A stretch of 64,000 bases of DNA from NCBI GenBank assembly GCA_014526335.1, contig JACTAT010000039.1, positions 4,822,202 to 4,886,201 of the forward strand, in the 5' to 3' direction. The position numbers were made by a program, and so were the translations under genes. This document shows positions 20,401 through 31,545 of the stretch, piece by piece; position 1 is the first letter of the stretch; every line of letters starts with the position of its first letter. The stretch is from Chrysaora quinquecirrha (taxonomy: Eukaryota; Cnidaria; Scyphozoa; Semaeostomeae; Pelagiidae). Below the pieces are notes generated by a model. It made no database searches. It saw nothing but the letters and a program-made list of their open reading frames with translations, and was not told the origin of the DNA.

Positions 20401-20473
20401 CCATACAAGTCCATTCTTTCTGTAATTTGCTAGTATCATACTAGCAAATAACAGAACGAATGGACTTGTATGG
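20401..20473. repeat. Near-perfect 73 bp hairpin
   Basis: Two 35-base arms (CCATACAAGTCCATTC... and its inverse) differ at two positions and are separated by only three bases (TCA). The structure is visible directly. It could be the collapsed core of a MITE. The three-base loop argues against an ordinary pre-miRNA. Confidence 0.85.
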
Positions 20474-21715
20474 ATGTATGTATGGACAAGACAAGCAAGA
20501 GTTTTAGTTCCCCGAAATGAGATGATAAGAGTATAAGACTGTTCCACTATAAGCCAAAGATGACGTTTCGGGCAATTGGACAATTAAACACCATGTTACG
20601 TTACAGAATGCAATGCATCCTGGTAAATCTCGTACCCACGCCATCTTTCGCGCGCGTCGCATTTCGAACTGTTTGCAAAAAGGCATGACGCTAAAATAGA
20701 TCAATCAAACGTAAATGCACAAGTAATACAATAACATGCAACTTATAAAAACAATTAATAAATGAGGCCTTGTTATTTTAAGGAGATTATGAGGTTCTTA
20801 GTATTTTTAATTTCAAGTCTAGAATAGAATCAAACGAACCCCGTTTTCATAAAGAGATTTCTTTCATAAATACGTGTATTCAAATGTTTTAATCTTATAA
20901 AAGTTTCATTCTGTACATTTCATTGTTATTACAAATTAATTAGAGATTTAAAACCTTTGTAGATGCATCTTTTGACTTATGTTGTCTCCGCTTGTTTACT
21001 TTGAGCATTCTGGGTAAGCAAAGCACAATATTATCATTATTCCTATCTTGGATCTTTGATAACATTTGAATAAGCCTTGCAATAGCCTTGCTGGAGTTAG
21101 GTAAACATAACAATGCAGTTTAATTTATTGGATTCAATATTGATTTTTCTGCATTCTTCTGGCATTCTTGTTGCTGCGATGCTTTGTCTGATTCAATATT
21201 TTGTTGTTTTTTAAGCATCTGCTGCTGGGTAATTTGATGATACGAGGCATGGGGCTGCACATGATACCACAGTTCGTCATCAATACAACTCAGCAACGTT
21301 ATTCTCTGAACTGAAATCCTAACTTGAGAAAAAGAAAAAGTGAAATTGATTCTGCGACCTGAAACTTAACCTCAAACAAGCTAAATTTCTCTCAGGTAAG
21401 CGATATATGTTATGTCTATACACTAAATTTTAAGTGGGTGAAAACTTTGCTCTCGCCTGGAAATGATAGATGACCTATATTTCTATCTCTTTAGGTCTCT
21501 TTGCAAATTCCTTGTCGTGGGAACAAGCAGTTTTTGCATCCTCCGTCCTTCGCCTATAAGTCCTTATCAGAATTGCTTGATAGACATGTTTAGAACAGTG
21601 TACTGTACTGTATATGTATAAGGTTGAGAAGAGATGTTTGTTGTTTTGAAGCAGAGTTGAAGTAGTGTGCAGAGGAAGCTTTCTCCTCCTCATTATCATA
21701 ATCTTACTTAAATCA
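20474..21715. other. Gene-free spacer
   Basis: AT-rich, no exon or dispersed repeat that I can support. Confidence 0.5.
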
Positions 21716-22250
21716 TAATCAAATCATCATCGTCATCATCACTATACATCGTAACATAATCAACACCATCACCAACACCTTCCTCATCCTAATCATTGTC
21801 ATCATCATCATTCATTGTTATCATTAGCATAATCACCACCACAACAACCAATCATCATAATCATTACTACCTTCATCATAATCAAAATCACCTTCCTAGA
21901 ATCAATATAACCATTACCATCATCAACTATAACGTCATCTTGATCAAGATCAACATCAACATAATCATCGTAATCATTAAAATCGCCATCATCACCATCA
22001 TCACCATCATCAAGAACAATCATAATAATACACATTATCGCGATCATAATCATCAGCATCATTATCATCATCATCAAAATATACATAATTATCATAATCA
22101 ACGGAATCGTCATCACCATCATCTTCATAAACATCATGATCATAATAATGATAATAATCATCATCAACAATAACATTATCATGATCATCATACTCATCAA
22201 CATGATCGTAATCATCATGGGCGTCTATCGTCATCATCGTCATCATCATC
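21716..22250. repeat. (CAT/ATC)n microsatellite
   Basis: About 530 bases of imperfect CATCAT/ATCATA/ACCATC. Long His/Asn/Ile or Met/Asp frames on both strands are artefacts of the three-base period. Confidence 0.95.
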
Positions 22251-23573
22251 CCAGAATGTTTGCTTTTAGGTCACATGGGCGTGAGAAGCGAGGAAGAGGC
22301 TCTTATCAACAAAACCTAGTCAGTTTATTCAAGAAGTTGGTTTAAGCAAATTTCTCTTTCAAATATGAAGCTTCACGACTCCATTCGAACAAACATTAAT
22401 TAATTAACTCTCTCCACACCAGAGTCATAACAGAGTCAGAGTCTTACACTGAGTAAGCAATAGGGTCTCTTTTCTGGCCTGGAAGTTGTTTTGCTAGGAG
22501 CAAAAGGTACTTCTACTTCAAGTGGGGGCATGGCATCGGGAGGGGCACGTGGTGCTCCTTCGCCATTTACAGGATTTGATCAGTCAAGCTTTCTAGTTAG
22601 GATAGGAAAAATGAAAACATGTCTTTTTGTTGTTAAAAGTCCCTGAAAAGCTCCTTGAAATACTTTGACTTTAACATAAAATGCGAAGAGAATTTGATTG
22701 GTTGAAAAAACATATGACTCTTATCAAAACAATACAGATTCCAGCTTAGGGTGTAAGGGTGTACGGGATTCCAAGAAGTGAATTACATGCCTCTCTTGGA
22801 AGGTAGATTATTCTAGCGATATGTACAGAGTTTTGCAGGTTTCCATGATTCTCAGCGCTTTCAAAAAACCGCTTGATAGGATTAGGGCAATCAGTAAACG
22901 CAGACTGGCTTAATTAGCAAGTCGTCCTTTGTAAATTGAATTAATTAGATTCGGCTTTGTTTGTTTAATTTTGATTTTTATTTCATAATCAAATCAGAAT
23001 ATTCCGAAAAAGCGCAGATTCCTCACTTGAACAAAATTGTCGCTTCAAAGTGTGACAGATAAAAAGATTCTTCCGCGTCGCTACATCCAACCCGTTCATC
23101 TGTTATCGCCCGGTTCTTGCTCCGTGTGAGCGGTGTTTCTTTTAAAAGTGCTAGACCGACGGGGAGTGAAGAAAACAAGAAGTGACAGTTCCGTTTGGGT
23201 TACTTTGATTTGAGAATGGATACAGTATTTTTGAAAAAGTATTAATAATGGTATTTCATCTCATGCAAAGGTACCCAAAAGAGAAATATAGCAATAACCC
23301 AGTGGAACTACAAAGAAATCACTCGCTCAAGAGACTTGTATAACCTGTCAGTTCTGCTCTTCACATCTTCGCATTCAGTGATCCTGTTTTCTGGTGAGTA
23401 AATTTCTTTATCTTTGGAATTCAGTTAGCCATCTCCCTGTATCGAAGTTCATGAACAGTAGGCGCCTTAGTTTTCGACTTTTCAAACACTGACCCGCTGT
23501 TGCGGTACTGTTCTTCTATGCTATTTGTTGTAAACGTTAAACACATTGTGTATGTTTGTGTTGTACACGCTTT
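22251..23573. other. Spacer with a possible 5' non-coding exon donor near 23393
   Basis: No coding exon recognised. The sequence about 23040-23393 is less AT-rich than its surroundings and ends TGTTTTCTG|GTGAGTAAAT, a strong donor. It could be a 5' UTR exon of the GPCR gene, whose coding exon has an acceptor-like TTTCCTAG just upstream at 26923. This link is inference. Confidence 0.25.
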
Positions 23574-23974
23574 TTTTTTTATAAGGAACCTACCTTAAGG
23601 CCTAGTTCTTAAAGTTCCTTATTTTTGGGCCTCTTTTAAGCCAATTGTAGTTCCAAAAGTTCCTTAATAGTTCCTTAATTTTAACTGCACATACAGTGGT
23701 CTTAACAATAAAAGAGAGACATTTGCATGTGAGCAAAGCTCGAGACTACTCAAAGAAACATTGGATACATGCTTAATGTACAATTTATGTGGTTTCCGAC
23801 TGCAAATGAATGGAACGGGCTTTATAATTCTTAATTATTTATAGTCATAAAAGTATTCAACATTGAAAAGTTCCTTAATGATTTTCTCCTTAGTAGTATA
23901 AGTTCTTTAAATTTTCGGGCCTTCTACATGTAGGTTCCTTATAAAGTGGTTCCTTATAAAAAAAAAAGCGTGTA
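23574..23974. mobile_element. MITE family C copy 3 (intact)
   Basis: TACACGCTTTTTTTTTTATA at the left and TTATAAAAAAAAAAGCGTGT plus A at the right are inverted, with TA at both borders. The interior is nearly identical to the copy at 58-454. Best-preserved member in the window. Confidence 0.88.
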
Positions 23975-24480
23975 TATATCTGATGTTGTACTTAGTCTTT
24001 GTTTTATGATTGTATATGATGTACATTTTGTTTATGTTGCATTTGTTGTGTACATTGAATATGCTGTGTATGTTGTATATGAGTTGTATTTACGTTACAA
24101 TGTTACATATGTTATATGTGTTGTGCGTAAGTTGAATATGTTATGTTGTAGATGTTATCTTGTATATCTTGTATATATACGTTGTAAATGTTCCTGGAGC
24201 CTGGCTATTATTCTTAATTTATTCTTAAATTTCAGCAGTTTTGAGCCTCAATATTCTTATCAACTATGTATTGCCCTGGTATAGCCTAGCGCATGCAGCC
24301 GATTTTTGTTGCCAGGGACGACCACAACTTTTGTCGCAAAGGAAAAATATGAATACCGTGCACAAGCAATTTTTTTCAACAGCGACATCTTCTCAATACG
24401 GTACTGTTCTTCTATGCTATTTGTTGTAAACGTTAAACACAATGTATATGTTTGTGTTGTATATATCTGATGTTGTATAT
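23975..24480. repeat. Degenerate TGTTGTATATG-type repeat
   Basis: About 200 bases of GTTGTATATG/TGTATATTG variants follow the MITE. The unit ACACATTGTGTATGTTTGTG, first seen near 23541, recurs as ACACAATGTATATGTTTGTG near 24436, so the MITE may have inserted into an older repeat. Confidence 0.5.
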
Positions 24481-25791
24481 GTAGTATATGTATATACACA
24501 CTTGAACTAGTTCGAAAATTCATGTCTGTAGTCTGTAGATTGGTTCGTTGGCGCAAAAGGGATCTGTTACAGGAATTTCCAATGACCAAATCAAAATTTG
24601 AAATACTGCGATTTGATTGGTTGCAACATTATTTTGCCACTGATGGCCGGATAACTGATAGTTTAATCACTATGGTTTAATTACAAGACCCACTTTGTAA
24701 CAAACAATTTTGACGTATGTGTATAGTTTTAGAGAACTGAGATGATTACCTCGCTTCAGAGAATCGCGTATGTTCCGTATTTAAGCGTATAAGCCAATTA
24801 TTAATAAAAACAGAAACACCACAACTTCGTATTAATGTGATTTGAGCACAAGACGCTGCTAACCAAATTCTTTTAAGGCAACGTAGAATTAAATACAAAA
24901 ACAGTTCAAACCCATTAACTTGATTCCCTTTAGCTGTTGCTTTGTTTCACGCCAATAATCCCATGAATACACAGAGGATAACAGGGGATATAACCTCTGT
25001 TGCGAATCAAAATCCAATTTTTTACGTTTTTTAAACTAACAAAGTATTCATCTATAGGCGTTGGCTCATGATGGTTTTCATTCTCTTTCAGCTGCACAGA
25101 AAGAAGGTTTGATACGTTCTGTTCTTGAGGTGTTGTACTGAAGTTTGGTTCTATGTTCAAGCAACCTCCTTAGGTTGATTTCGTAGTTGCTTGGGCGCTG
25201 CGCATCTGCTCAGAACTGGGATATTTCAAAAGTATGTCAAATAATATTTCCTTTTCTGCCAATCCCTACGTATGCTTCAAGCAGCATCTGACCATAAGAC
25301 CCCGGTGGTGTTTGCAGGGTTGGCTAACACGCATTATGTATAAGTAAGTTCGGCTATGGCTGAGCATTGAAAATGCCTTATCTTTTTAACCGACGGCAAA
25401 ATTTATGTACTCAAAACTTCCTTTGCAATTCCTTAAAAGGGCGAGTATGCTTTAGCTATACCCTCATGAAATGACTTCTAGATTTTGGTATATACAGCAA
25501 TCTAGTGAGAGTTTTTACTCTTAAGTGCAAAGAGTCTTTTACAAAACTGTAACCTTAAAGTATCTTTGTTCCATCATTGTATGGAAATTATGATTTCATT
25601 TCAGTTGTGATAAAGTTAAGGGAGTGTCCTGGCTCTTGCTTGGCCTCCTATATCCCTGATTTCCTGCCCCATTTGGTTTCATCTTCATGTCATCCAAAAT
25701 TTAGATGATCTGAAACTCTTGTATGATTTTTCGCTACACAGCTGCAGAGAAATGTTTTGTTTCTTACCCTTACCCTGTAAGGGTTAGAGCG
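24481..25791. other. Gene-free spacer
   Basis: No supported gene. A 76-codon minus-strand frame (24930-25160) has moderate complexity but no domain or splice context. Confidence 0.45.
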
Positions 25792-26070
25792 TAAGGCCGT
25801 TGCCAAACGACCAGACATTGTTCGTCAAACGTTCGAAACTTGCTTATCAAACACATTGTTTGATCGTTTTGCCACATCACAAAACATTGCTCTTCAAACA
25901 TTTTTGCTTGAGACAAGCATGACATGTTCAGAATTGCTGAGCGAACTCTGCTTTTCAAGCAATATTGTGCAGTAGTGTGAGATATGGCTACACGGTCAAG
26001 CGTTGTTTTTAAAGCAAATTTCAAATGTTAGGCCAACAATAATTGATCGTGTGGCTGTGGCAAGGGCCTA
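25792..26070. mobile_element. MITE family B copy (TAA-flanked)
   Basis: TAA directly outside both ends; left GGCCGTTGCCAAACGACC and right GTGGCTGTGGCAAGGGCC are inverted. The interior has the family's CAAACATT/AATGTTTG words. Confidence 0.75.
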
Positions 26071-26457
26071 ATGTCTGAAAGACGCTTGAGCAAAGAGCAA
26101 GGATGTAGGACGCAGTAAAACAGCTCCAAAATAAATAAATTGATTTTGCGACGTTCGTTTCCTTAAATATTCCTAGCCTTAGCAGTTGAACTGAACCCAT
26201 TTGGCGTAAGGGGGAAAACCATTAGTTATATGGAGGATAGGTCTAGGATTTGACTATAGAGAAAGTGAAAGGTTCTTGCAACAACAGTAAAGCGGAATTT
26301 GAAAGCTAAAGAAGCTTAAATGTCTGATGCTAAGATAAAATAAAATCTAGAATAAAATCTCCCAAAGAATTAAGCTCAACTCAAAGAAACAAAACAAAAA
26401 TTTTAAGTTATTTTCAAATTAATCCAAACGATCAGTGTAACGAAACAATTACACTCT

Positions 26458-26890
26458 TCTCAATCTATACGCACTACTATGGTGGAAAAGCACTATACTG
26501 TGGTGGGTTATGGTATGATGCTTGATGCGGTGGGTTACTATGCTTGTTGTGGTGGTAGTTTTGCGTACTGTGATGGATAAGCTCTACTGTTATGGGTTAT
26601 TATGCTTGATGTGGTGGTACTTTTTGCGTACTGCTGTGGCATTTTTTGCGTACTGTGGTTGATAAGCACTACTGCGGTGGGCTATGATGCTTGATGTGGT
26701 GGGTTACTATGCTTGTCGTGTTGGTAGTTTTGCGTACTGTGATGAATAAGCACTACTGTGATGGGTTATTATACTTGATACGGTGGTACTTCTTGCGTAC
26801 TGTGGTTGTATATTTTGCGTGCTGTGGTGGGTGCACACACTGTGATGGGTTATTATGCTTGATGGGGTGGTATTTCTTGGGAAACGAAGG
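26458..26890. repeat. Family D-derived tandem repeat
   Basis: It begins TCTATACGCACTACTATGGT, like the family D terminus. About seven irregular copies of a roughly 60 bp unit follow (GATAAGCACTACTGTGGTGG, GTTATGATGCTTGATGTGGT, GGTA-TTTTTGCGTACTG). It looks like a family D element expanded in tandem. Confidence 0.75.
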
Positions 26891-26997
26891 ATAACAGTCT
26901 GCATTTATGCATTTCTTTCCTAGGTGAACATCTCAGCCTCGTTATTAGACAAGCCAACTGGCCTCGTTATCATTGCACATCCAAGGCTCGCTGACGA

Positions 26998-28503
26998 ATG
27001 AAAATGAACCAATCGGCTCTTAGACAAGCACTGGCCTTCTTGCGATGCAAAAATGAGTATAACCTTACCAATTTGATTTTCAATATTTCTCTTGCTGCTA
27101 ATACAACAAATTTAACGTCTTTGATACCTGAATGTACGTCAAAACCTTACAAGCAACTACCGCAAGAAGGTGAACATGACTATTTGCAGATAATAGCTCG
27201 TGTATTTTACATAGTGGTACTTATAATCGGAACTATAGGCAATGTTTTGGCTTGCTATATTATAATAACACGAAAATTCATGCGGCGGATAATTCATATC
27301 TACACGTTCAACTTGGCAATTTCTGATCTCATTGTCGTGTTGTTTTATGTTCCCGTCGAAATCGTGAGAAATGAACACGACCTTCAATGGACAATGGGTA
27401 GTGCTATGTGTAGCCTTAACAACTTGGCCGCGCCAACTTCAATCGTAGCCTCCATCTGCACGCTTGTTGCGATTACGCTAGATCGACATCGTGGCGTGAC
27501 AAAGCCTTTCTTGTGGCGTGGTGACTCACGCAAAGTGTTAAAGTTTACAATTCCCGCCATTTGGATCATTGCATTAGTGTCCAGTGCACCGCTGTTCTTT
27601 GTCGCTAAAGTAGTGCATGAAAATAACGCTTCGTACTGTGTCGAGCAGTTCTCGAGTCGTACAGCAATGAAGGCCTATTGGATAACAATGTTCGCTTTGC
27701 AAGTTGTTGTGCCCTTGTTCATCATAGTAATTGCCAATACCCATATGATATGGGCAATGCAGAGACTATCAAGGCAAATGCAGCAAGAGGAACAACATAA
27801 ACAACACAAGCGAATGATTCGTATGGTCGTTCTTCTCGTGCTTGTTTACGCTGTTTGCTCATCACCACAACACATTGTTTTCTTCTGGTTTGTGTACGGT
27901 GATTTAGAACAACGCCACGAACTCTCGAAAAATCTCTTCAAAGCTGCAAATCTTCTAATCATTGTTCAATCCGCTATCAACCCTATCATTTATGGTACAG
28001 GGAGATCCGATTTTAAACGAGCATTCAAAGCCATTTTATACTGCGTTAAATTTCGCGAGTATCTTCCAATGCGTGAAGCGGCGGGAAAATCAGTATTAAT
28101 TGCAAATGACGCGAAAAGCTCGCATATTGATCAAGCTTCCCAAGATTTTTCTTTTCCTGAATTGACTCCAAACGCTGATATCGCTAAGCCTGACAACAAG
28201 GCGTTTAAATTCATCCAATACAATATCACAGATACACCGCCAGTTAATCGAAAGGACATTTTTAATCGCCCCCAGCGCAAAAGTGAGCCGGTTGGGCCTA
28301 AGTGTAAAAACGGCTATACTGGAAATGCGAAACACCTGAGTTTACCTAATGGAAAAGTTTCTCTGTCAAAGGCTACCACTGGAACGCCTATTCAACAACA
28401 AAACGGGATAACTCAAGAAAATAACAGGGAAGATCAACTGATTATTGAAATATGCGTTGATGAATTACAGAATTTAATAAACGCGCCTGAAACAATCTTA
28501 TAA
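26998..28503 (+). CDS. Class A (rhodopsin-type) GPCR, neuropeptide/amine-like, orphan
   Basis: A single-exon 501-residue seven-helix receptor of the plasma membrane. Seen: N-glycosylation sequons at N22, N29, N35 and N38; TM1 GNV (N82); TM2 NLAISDL (D110); TM3 disulphide Cys138 pairing with Cys214 in loop 2; TM4 Trp189; TM5 Pro240; TM6 CSSP (Pro290); TM7 NPIIY (328-332). The TM3 DRY motif reads DRH (162-164), followed by RGVTKPF. The 150-residue cytoplasmic tail is Ser/Lys-rich with no clear domain. Overall likeness is to peptide receptors (galanin/allatostatin/NPY-like), but no ligand can be named. The start at 26998 gives a normal-length N-terminus; MKMNQ at residue 3 is an alternative. An acceptor-like TTTCCTAG at 26917-26924 suggests an upstream non-coding exon. 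Confidence 0.92.
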   Translation: MKMNQSALRQALAFLRCKNEYNLTNLIFNISLAANTTNLTSLIPECTSKPYKQLPQEGEHDYLQIIARVFYIVVLIIGTIGNVLACYIIITRKFMRRIIHIYTFNLAISDLIVVLFYVPVEIVRNEHDLQWTMGSAMCSLNNLAAPTSIVASICTLVAITLDRHRGVTKPFLWRGDSRKVLKFTIPAIWIIALVSSAPLFFVAKVVHENNASYCVEQFSSRTAMKAYWITMFALQVVVPLFIIVIANTHMIWAMQRLSRQMQQEEQHKQHKRMIRMVVLLVLVYAVCSSPQHIVFFWFVYGDLEQRHELSKNLFKAANLLIIVQSAINPIIYGTGRSDFKRAFKAILYCVKFREYLPMREAAGKSVLIANDAKSSHIDQASQDFSFPELTPNADIAKPDNKAFKFIQYNITDTPPVNRKDIFNRPQRKSEPVGPKCKNGYTGNAKHLSLPNGKVSLSKATTGTPIQQQNGITQENNREDQLIIEICVDELQNLINAPETIL

Positions 28504-28617
28504 CGCGATTGAACTGCTGAGCTGCATATATCATGAATTGAAAAAGAGTCCAGATGAAAATGGCGATCAGGTGGAAGTCAATGGGTACTTTCGCTACCCG
28601 ACTTTGCTGTTTGCTAC

Positions 28618-28623
28618 AATAAA
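28618..28623 (+). terminator. Poly(A) signal of the GPCR gene
   Basis: AATAAA 115 bases after the TAA at 28501-28503, a plausible distance for a compact 3' UTR. Confidence 0.5.
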
Positions 28624-30502
28624 TATTGCACGAAAAATATTAAAAAGAATGGGTTTAGCTAATTGAAAAATTATCACTGCGTTTTGTCTCTGATGAAACG
28701 GCGAATCACTGATGTATGCTTAGAGACAGGCTAGTTAAAGAGGGCGGGTGAAAGGCATAAACAACTTATAACGAGTTTTTGTCCCTTGTTTGTAGTATAT
28801 TTGTATTTAAGCACTAGGAAAACCGATATGAAATCAAATAAATTTTAGAGCAATGAATTCCTTTAAGTTTCAAATCTGTATTCATGAGTACTAGACAGTC
28901 TTTTTGGTACATTTTACTGCAACAATTGCTCACTCTCCTAACAAAATGAATAATTTTTCTTTTCCTAAGAATGCATGCATGCGTAGGTCTTGTAGCTAAA
29001 TGGTAAAGTTGTTCAGAAGTTCAATTCAAGAGCGATAATAACTAATTAGCAAGATTAACTACATGGTTAAGTATACTTTATGGATAACTAGTGAGTCTAA
29101 TGTTTAACTACGACTCGTGCAATAAGTCTACACTGCTTCGCTTATTATGTCTGCCATCTTGTTTCAGCCTCTTATATCCTGCTGCCCTTCAAAGACACCT
29201 TTAATACCGCAAGCTTATAAGTAATTTGACTAAAGGATTGTCAAAGCATTTCCTTATTTCCTCAAACATTACCGCACGCCTATCTATTTACACAGTATCA
29301 AAATATCCTGTAAATGAATATTAGCTAAATTTCAAGGCCTTTTTTGTCGAAGATTGAGTCACATGGATAAAATTATCAACATTTGCCGTAGAAAGACTTA
29401 AATTTACAAAAGCTATATTTACGAGTTTGCGTTTCTTGACAGCTTCCTTGCACAACACACTATAACTGTAATTCATTAATGCAAGAGTCAATAATTTGAT
29501 AGTGTTTTTCTTTGAAAAATAATGCAAAGAATTAGTTACATAAACCCAGGCTGAACTGTTTCCCAGCACCCAACAAATAACAATGTAACATGAGATGTGA
29601 TTTCTCGCTGGGGAGTTTTGTCTGTTACTTGGCCTGACTTGGCAAGGAAAGGAAATCAACTGGAGTTGAGAAACGCTGGAAAACAGCAAGGCTTCGAAAT
29701 AAGAACAACGAATTCGTCACAGGCTGCATATTAGTGAGGTTTTGGAGCAACAAGTTCTTGGTCTTTTCACAGAATTTCTTTTCATTGCTCTGTTTATCCA
29801 GTATCCAAGTTTCTTTGTTCGTTTGTATAGTCATAAAGTTTTTCTGACGTAAATACAAGGACACGCAATTCTTCGCTGCACCTACGTCCTTTCAGACGGA
29901 AATTAAGCAAAATGAGATGAATTTCACAAACTAAACGACATCATCAAAATCCTATTATGGCTGATGCATATTCAATAAACCAATAGAAAAGTACAACAAT
30001 CGTTTAGGATTATTTCTTCTTGGTGTGGTGGAATGGAGTAAAAACTTGGGAAGCTCGGAGCTCTGTTCCTAGAAATGTCTGTTTTTCTTTCTGGTAATGG
30101 TAGCTTTCTAGTTCTGACGTGGAGATTGTTTTTCATGCTTTCGTGCTTTCAACCACATAGCTACAGTAAATTTTTCAGAGTCTAGATCAAGTAGCTAATG
30201 AAAATGGAAATGTTTTGAAATTGCATTAACGCTACCTGGAACTTGCACAAATTGGGGTTCGATATTCACGCCAAGATTGAGTTTAGTCCAGAGAAAAAAT
30301 GGCCTTATTTTCAAAATAAACTCATTGAGAACTCGTGCACAAGGCAAACAAATCAGTCAAATACATTTATTTTTCATGAAGAAGAAAGCAAATATTGGGT
30401 CCCAGAGAGAAAGAGTTGCATGTTGATTTCAAACTTTACATTGTTTAAAGTTTACTTAGATGAAATACACGAATTGGTTTGCTCTAACGCAAAAGCTCCT
30501 CA
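28624..30502. other. Spacer between GPCR and ankyrin gene
   Basis: A family A-like fragment ends CGACTCGTGCAATAAGTCTA at about 29110-29131. Otherwise no supported feature. Minus-strand frames at 29321-29864 and a plus frame at 30243-30524 that overlaps the ankyrin start show no domain. Confidence 0.4.
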
Positions 30503-31545
30503 ATGGCCCTTATCCAAGCCGTGAAACAGGGTCACATTAGGGGAATAAAACTACTCATAAGTAATGGTGATACGTTATCTTTGAGCAGTAATGTTCTTGG
30601 AACGACAGCCTTGATAGAGGCTTGCAAATTTGACGATAAAGAGACAGCGAAGAAAATGGTGAAAGTGTTGTTAAAGAGTGGAGCTTGTGTGAACGACAGA
30701 GATTATTTAGGCCGAAATGCGATGCATTGGGCATGTATGGAAGGTAATGCAGAGCTTATGAACGCTCTGCTGAGTTTTCATAGGCCTAACGAACAGATTA
30801 ATCTAACTATGGCGGATTTTGAAGGGAATTCGATTCTACATTACGCCGTGAAAACTGCGAAGTGTAGTTTTATTAGGCACGTTTGTAAATTATACGAAAG
30901 ATATGGTGTGACTGATTGGGGCAGAAATAAAGATGGTTACCTTGCGGCTGACCTCGCTTTGAATCTCGGTCATAAGCATTGTGCCGTTATGGTAAGGAAT
31001 GTCACGGATTCCGATGAACTGTCTGATCGGAGTGATGGACGAACCCCATTGAAGAAAAGAGTTCTGAAAGAATGCGAGAAAGCGCAGAGAAAAGGACGTT
31101 TCTAGAGCTTCCTTTAATAGAGACTGGAAAACTATCAATTACTAGTAAAGGGAAGCATAAAACGAAAGATGATTCGCCAGAACGGAGACTCCAGAAAACC
31201 ACAGAAACAAATCTAGTTCCTATTTCATATAATCAGCGTAAAATTTCAGAGGAAATAATTGGGAAAATAACCTACAGGAATTTATTAGCGGATATGCATT
31301 TGATACAATCTATGGAATATTCGTCATCATATAGGCCGGGTGTGGATGAGAGTGTCAGATTGAAAAGAATGGAGTTGGCTGCAAAACATGTTTCCTTGCC
31401 CGTCGTGTCAAAGGTTAGCGATACACAGTCGAATAAAAAGATCAAAAAACGAACACAAAAAGATGTGCCACATTTTAGGCCAAGGAAAAAGAAATCCAAA
31501 GCAGATGGTAATAATGTGAAAAAGAAAAGAGAAGACAGAGTTTAA
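30503..31545 (+). CDS. Intronless ankyrin-repeat protein (ANKRD34/ANKRD33/ANKRD63-like), frame broken once
   Basis: ATG 30503 opens a frame with about five ankyrin units: MALIQAVKQGHIRGIKLLIS, GTTALIEACKFDD, GRNAMHWACMEGN, GNSILHYAVKTA and GYLAADLALNLGHKHC. A basic Ser-rich stretch follows, and this frame stops at 31103-31105. A second frame, one base back, is open from before 31072 to 31545; it is basic with Lys/Arg clusters near the end (KKKSKADGNNVKKKRE). One extra A in the A4 run at 31090-31093 would join them into about 346 residues, so I annotate one gene. Repeat order and the LNLGHKHCA unit resemble small intronless ankyrin proteins such as ANKRD34. Molecular role unknown; the basic tail suggests nuclear location, as inference. 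It could instead be a recent pseudogene. Confidence 0.65.

Noticed and set aside
21796..22345. His/Asn/Ile-rich and Met/Asp-rich frames up to 136 codons
   Set aside because: Product of a CAT microsatellite; no flanking coding signal.
24930..25160. 76-codon minus-strand frame
   Set aside because: Ordinary composition but no homology signal, splice site or neighbouring exon.
30243..30524. 93-codon frame overlapping the ankyrin gene start
   Set aside because: Different frame and no domain; could be an upstream ORF but there is nothing to support translation.
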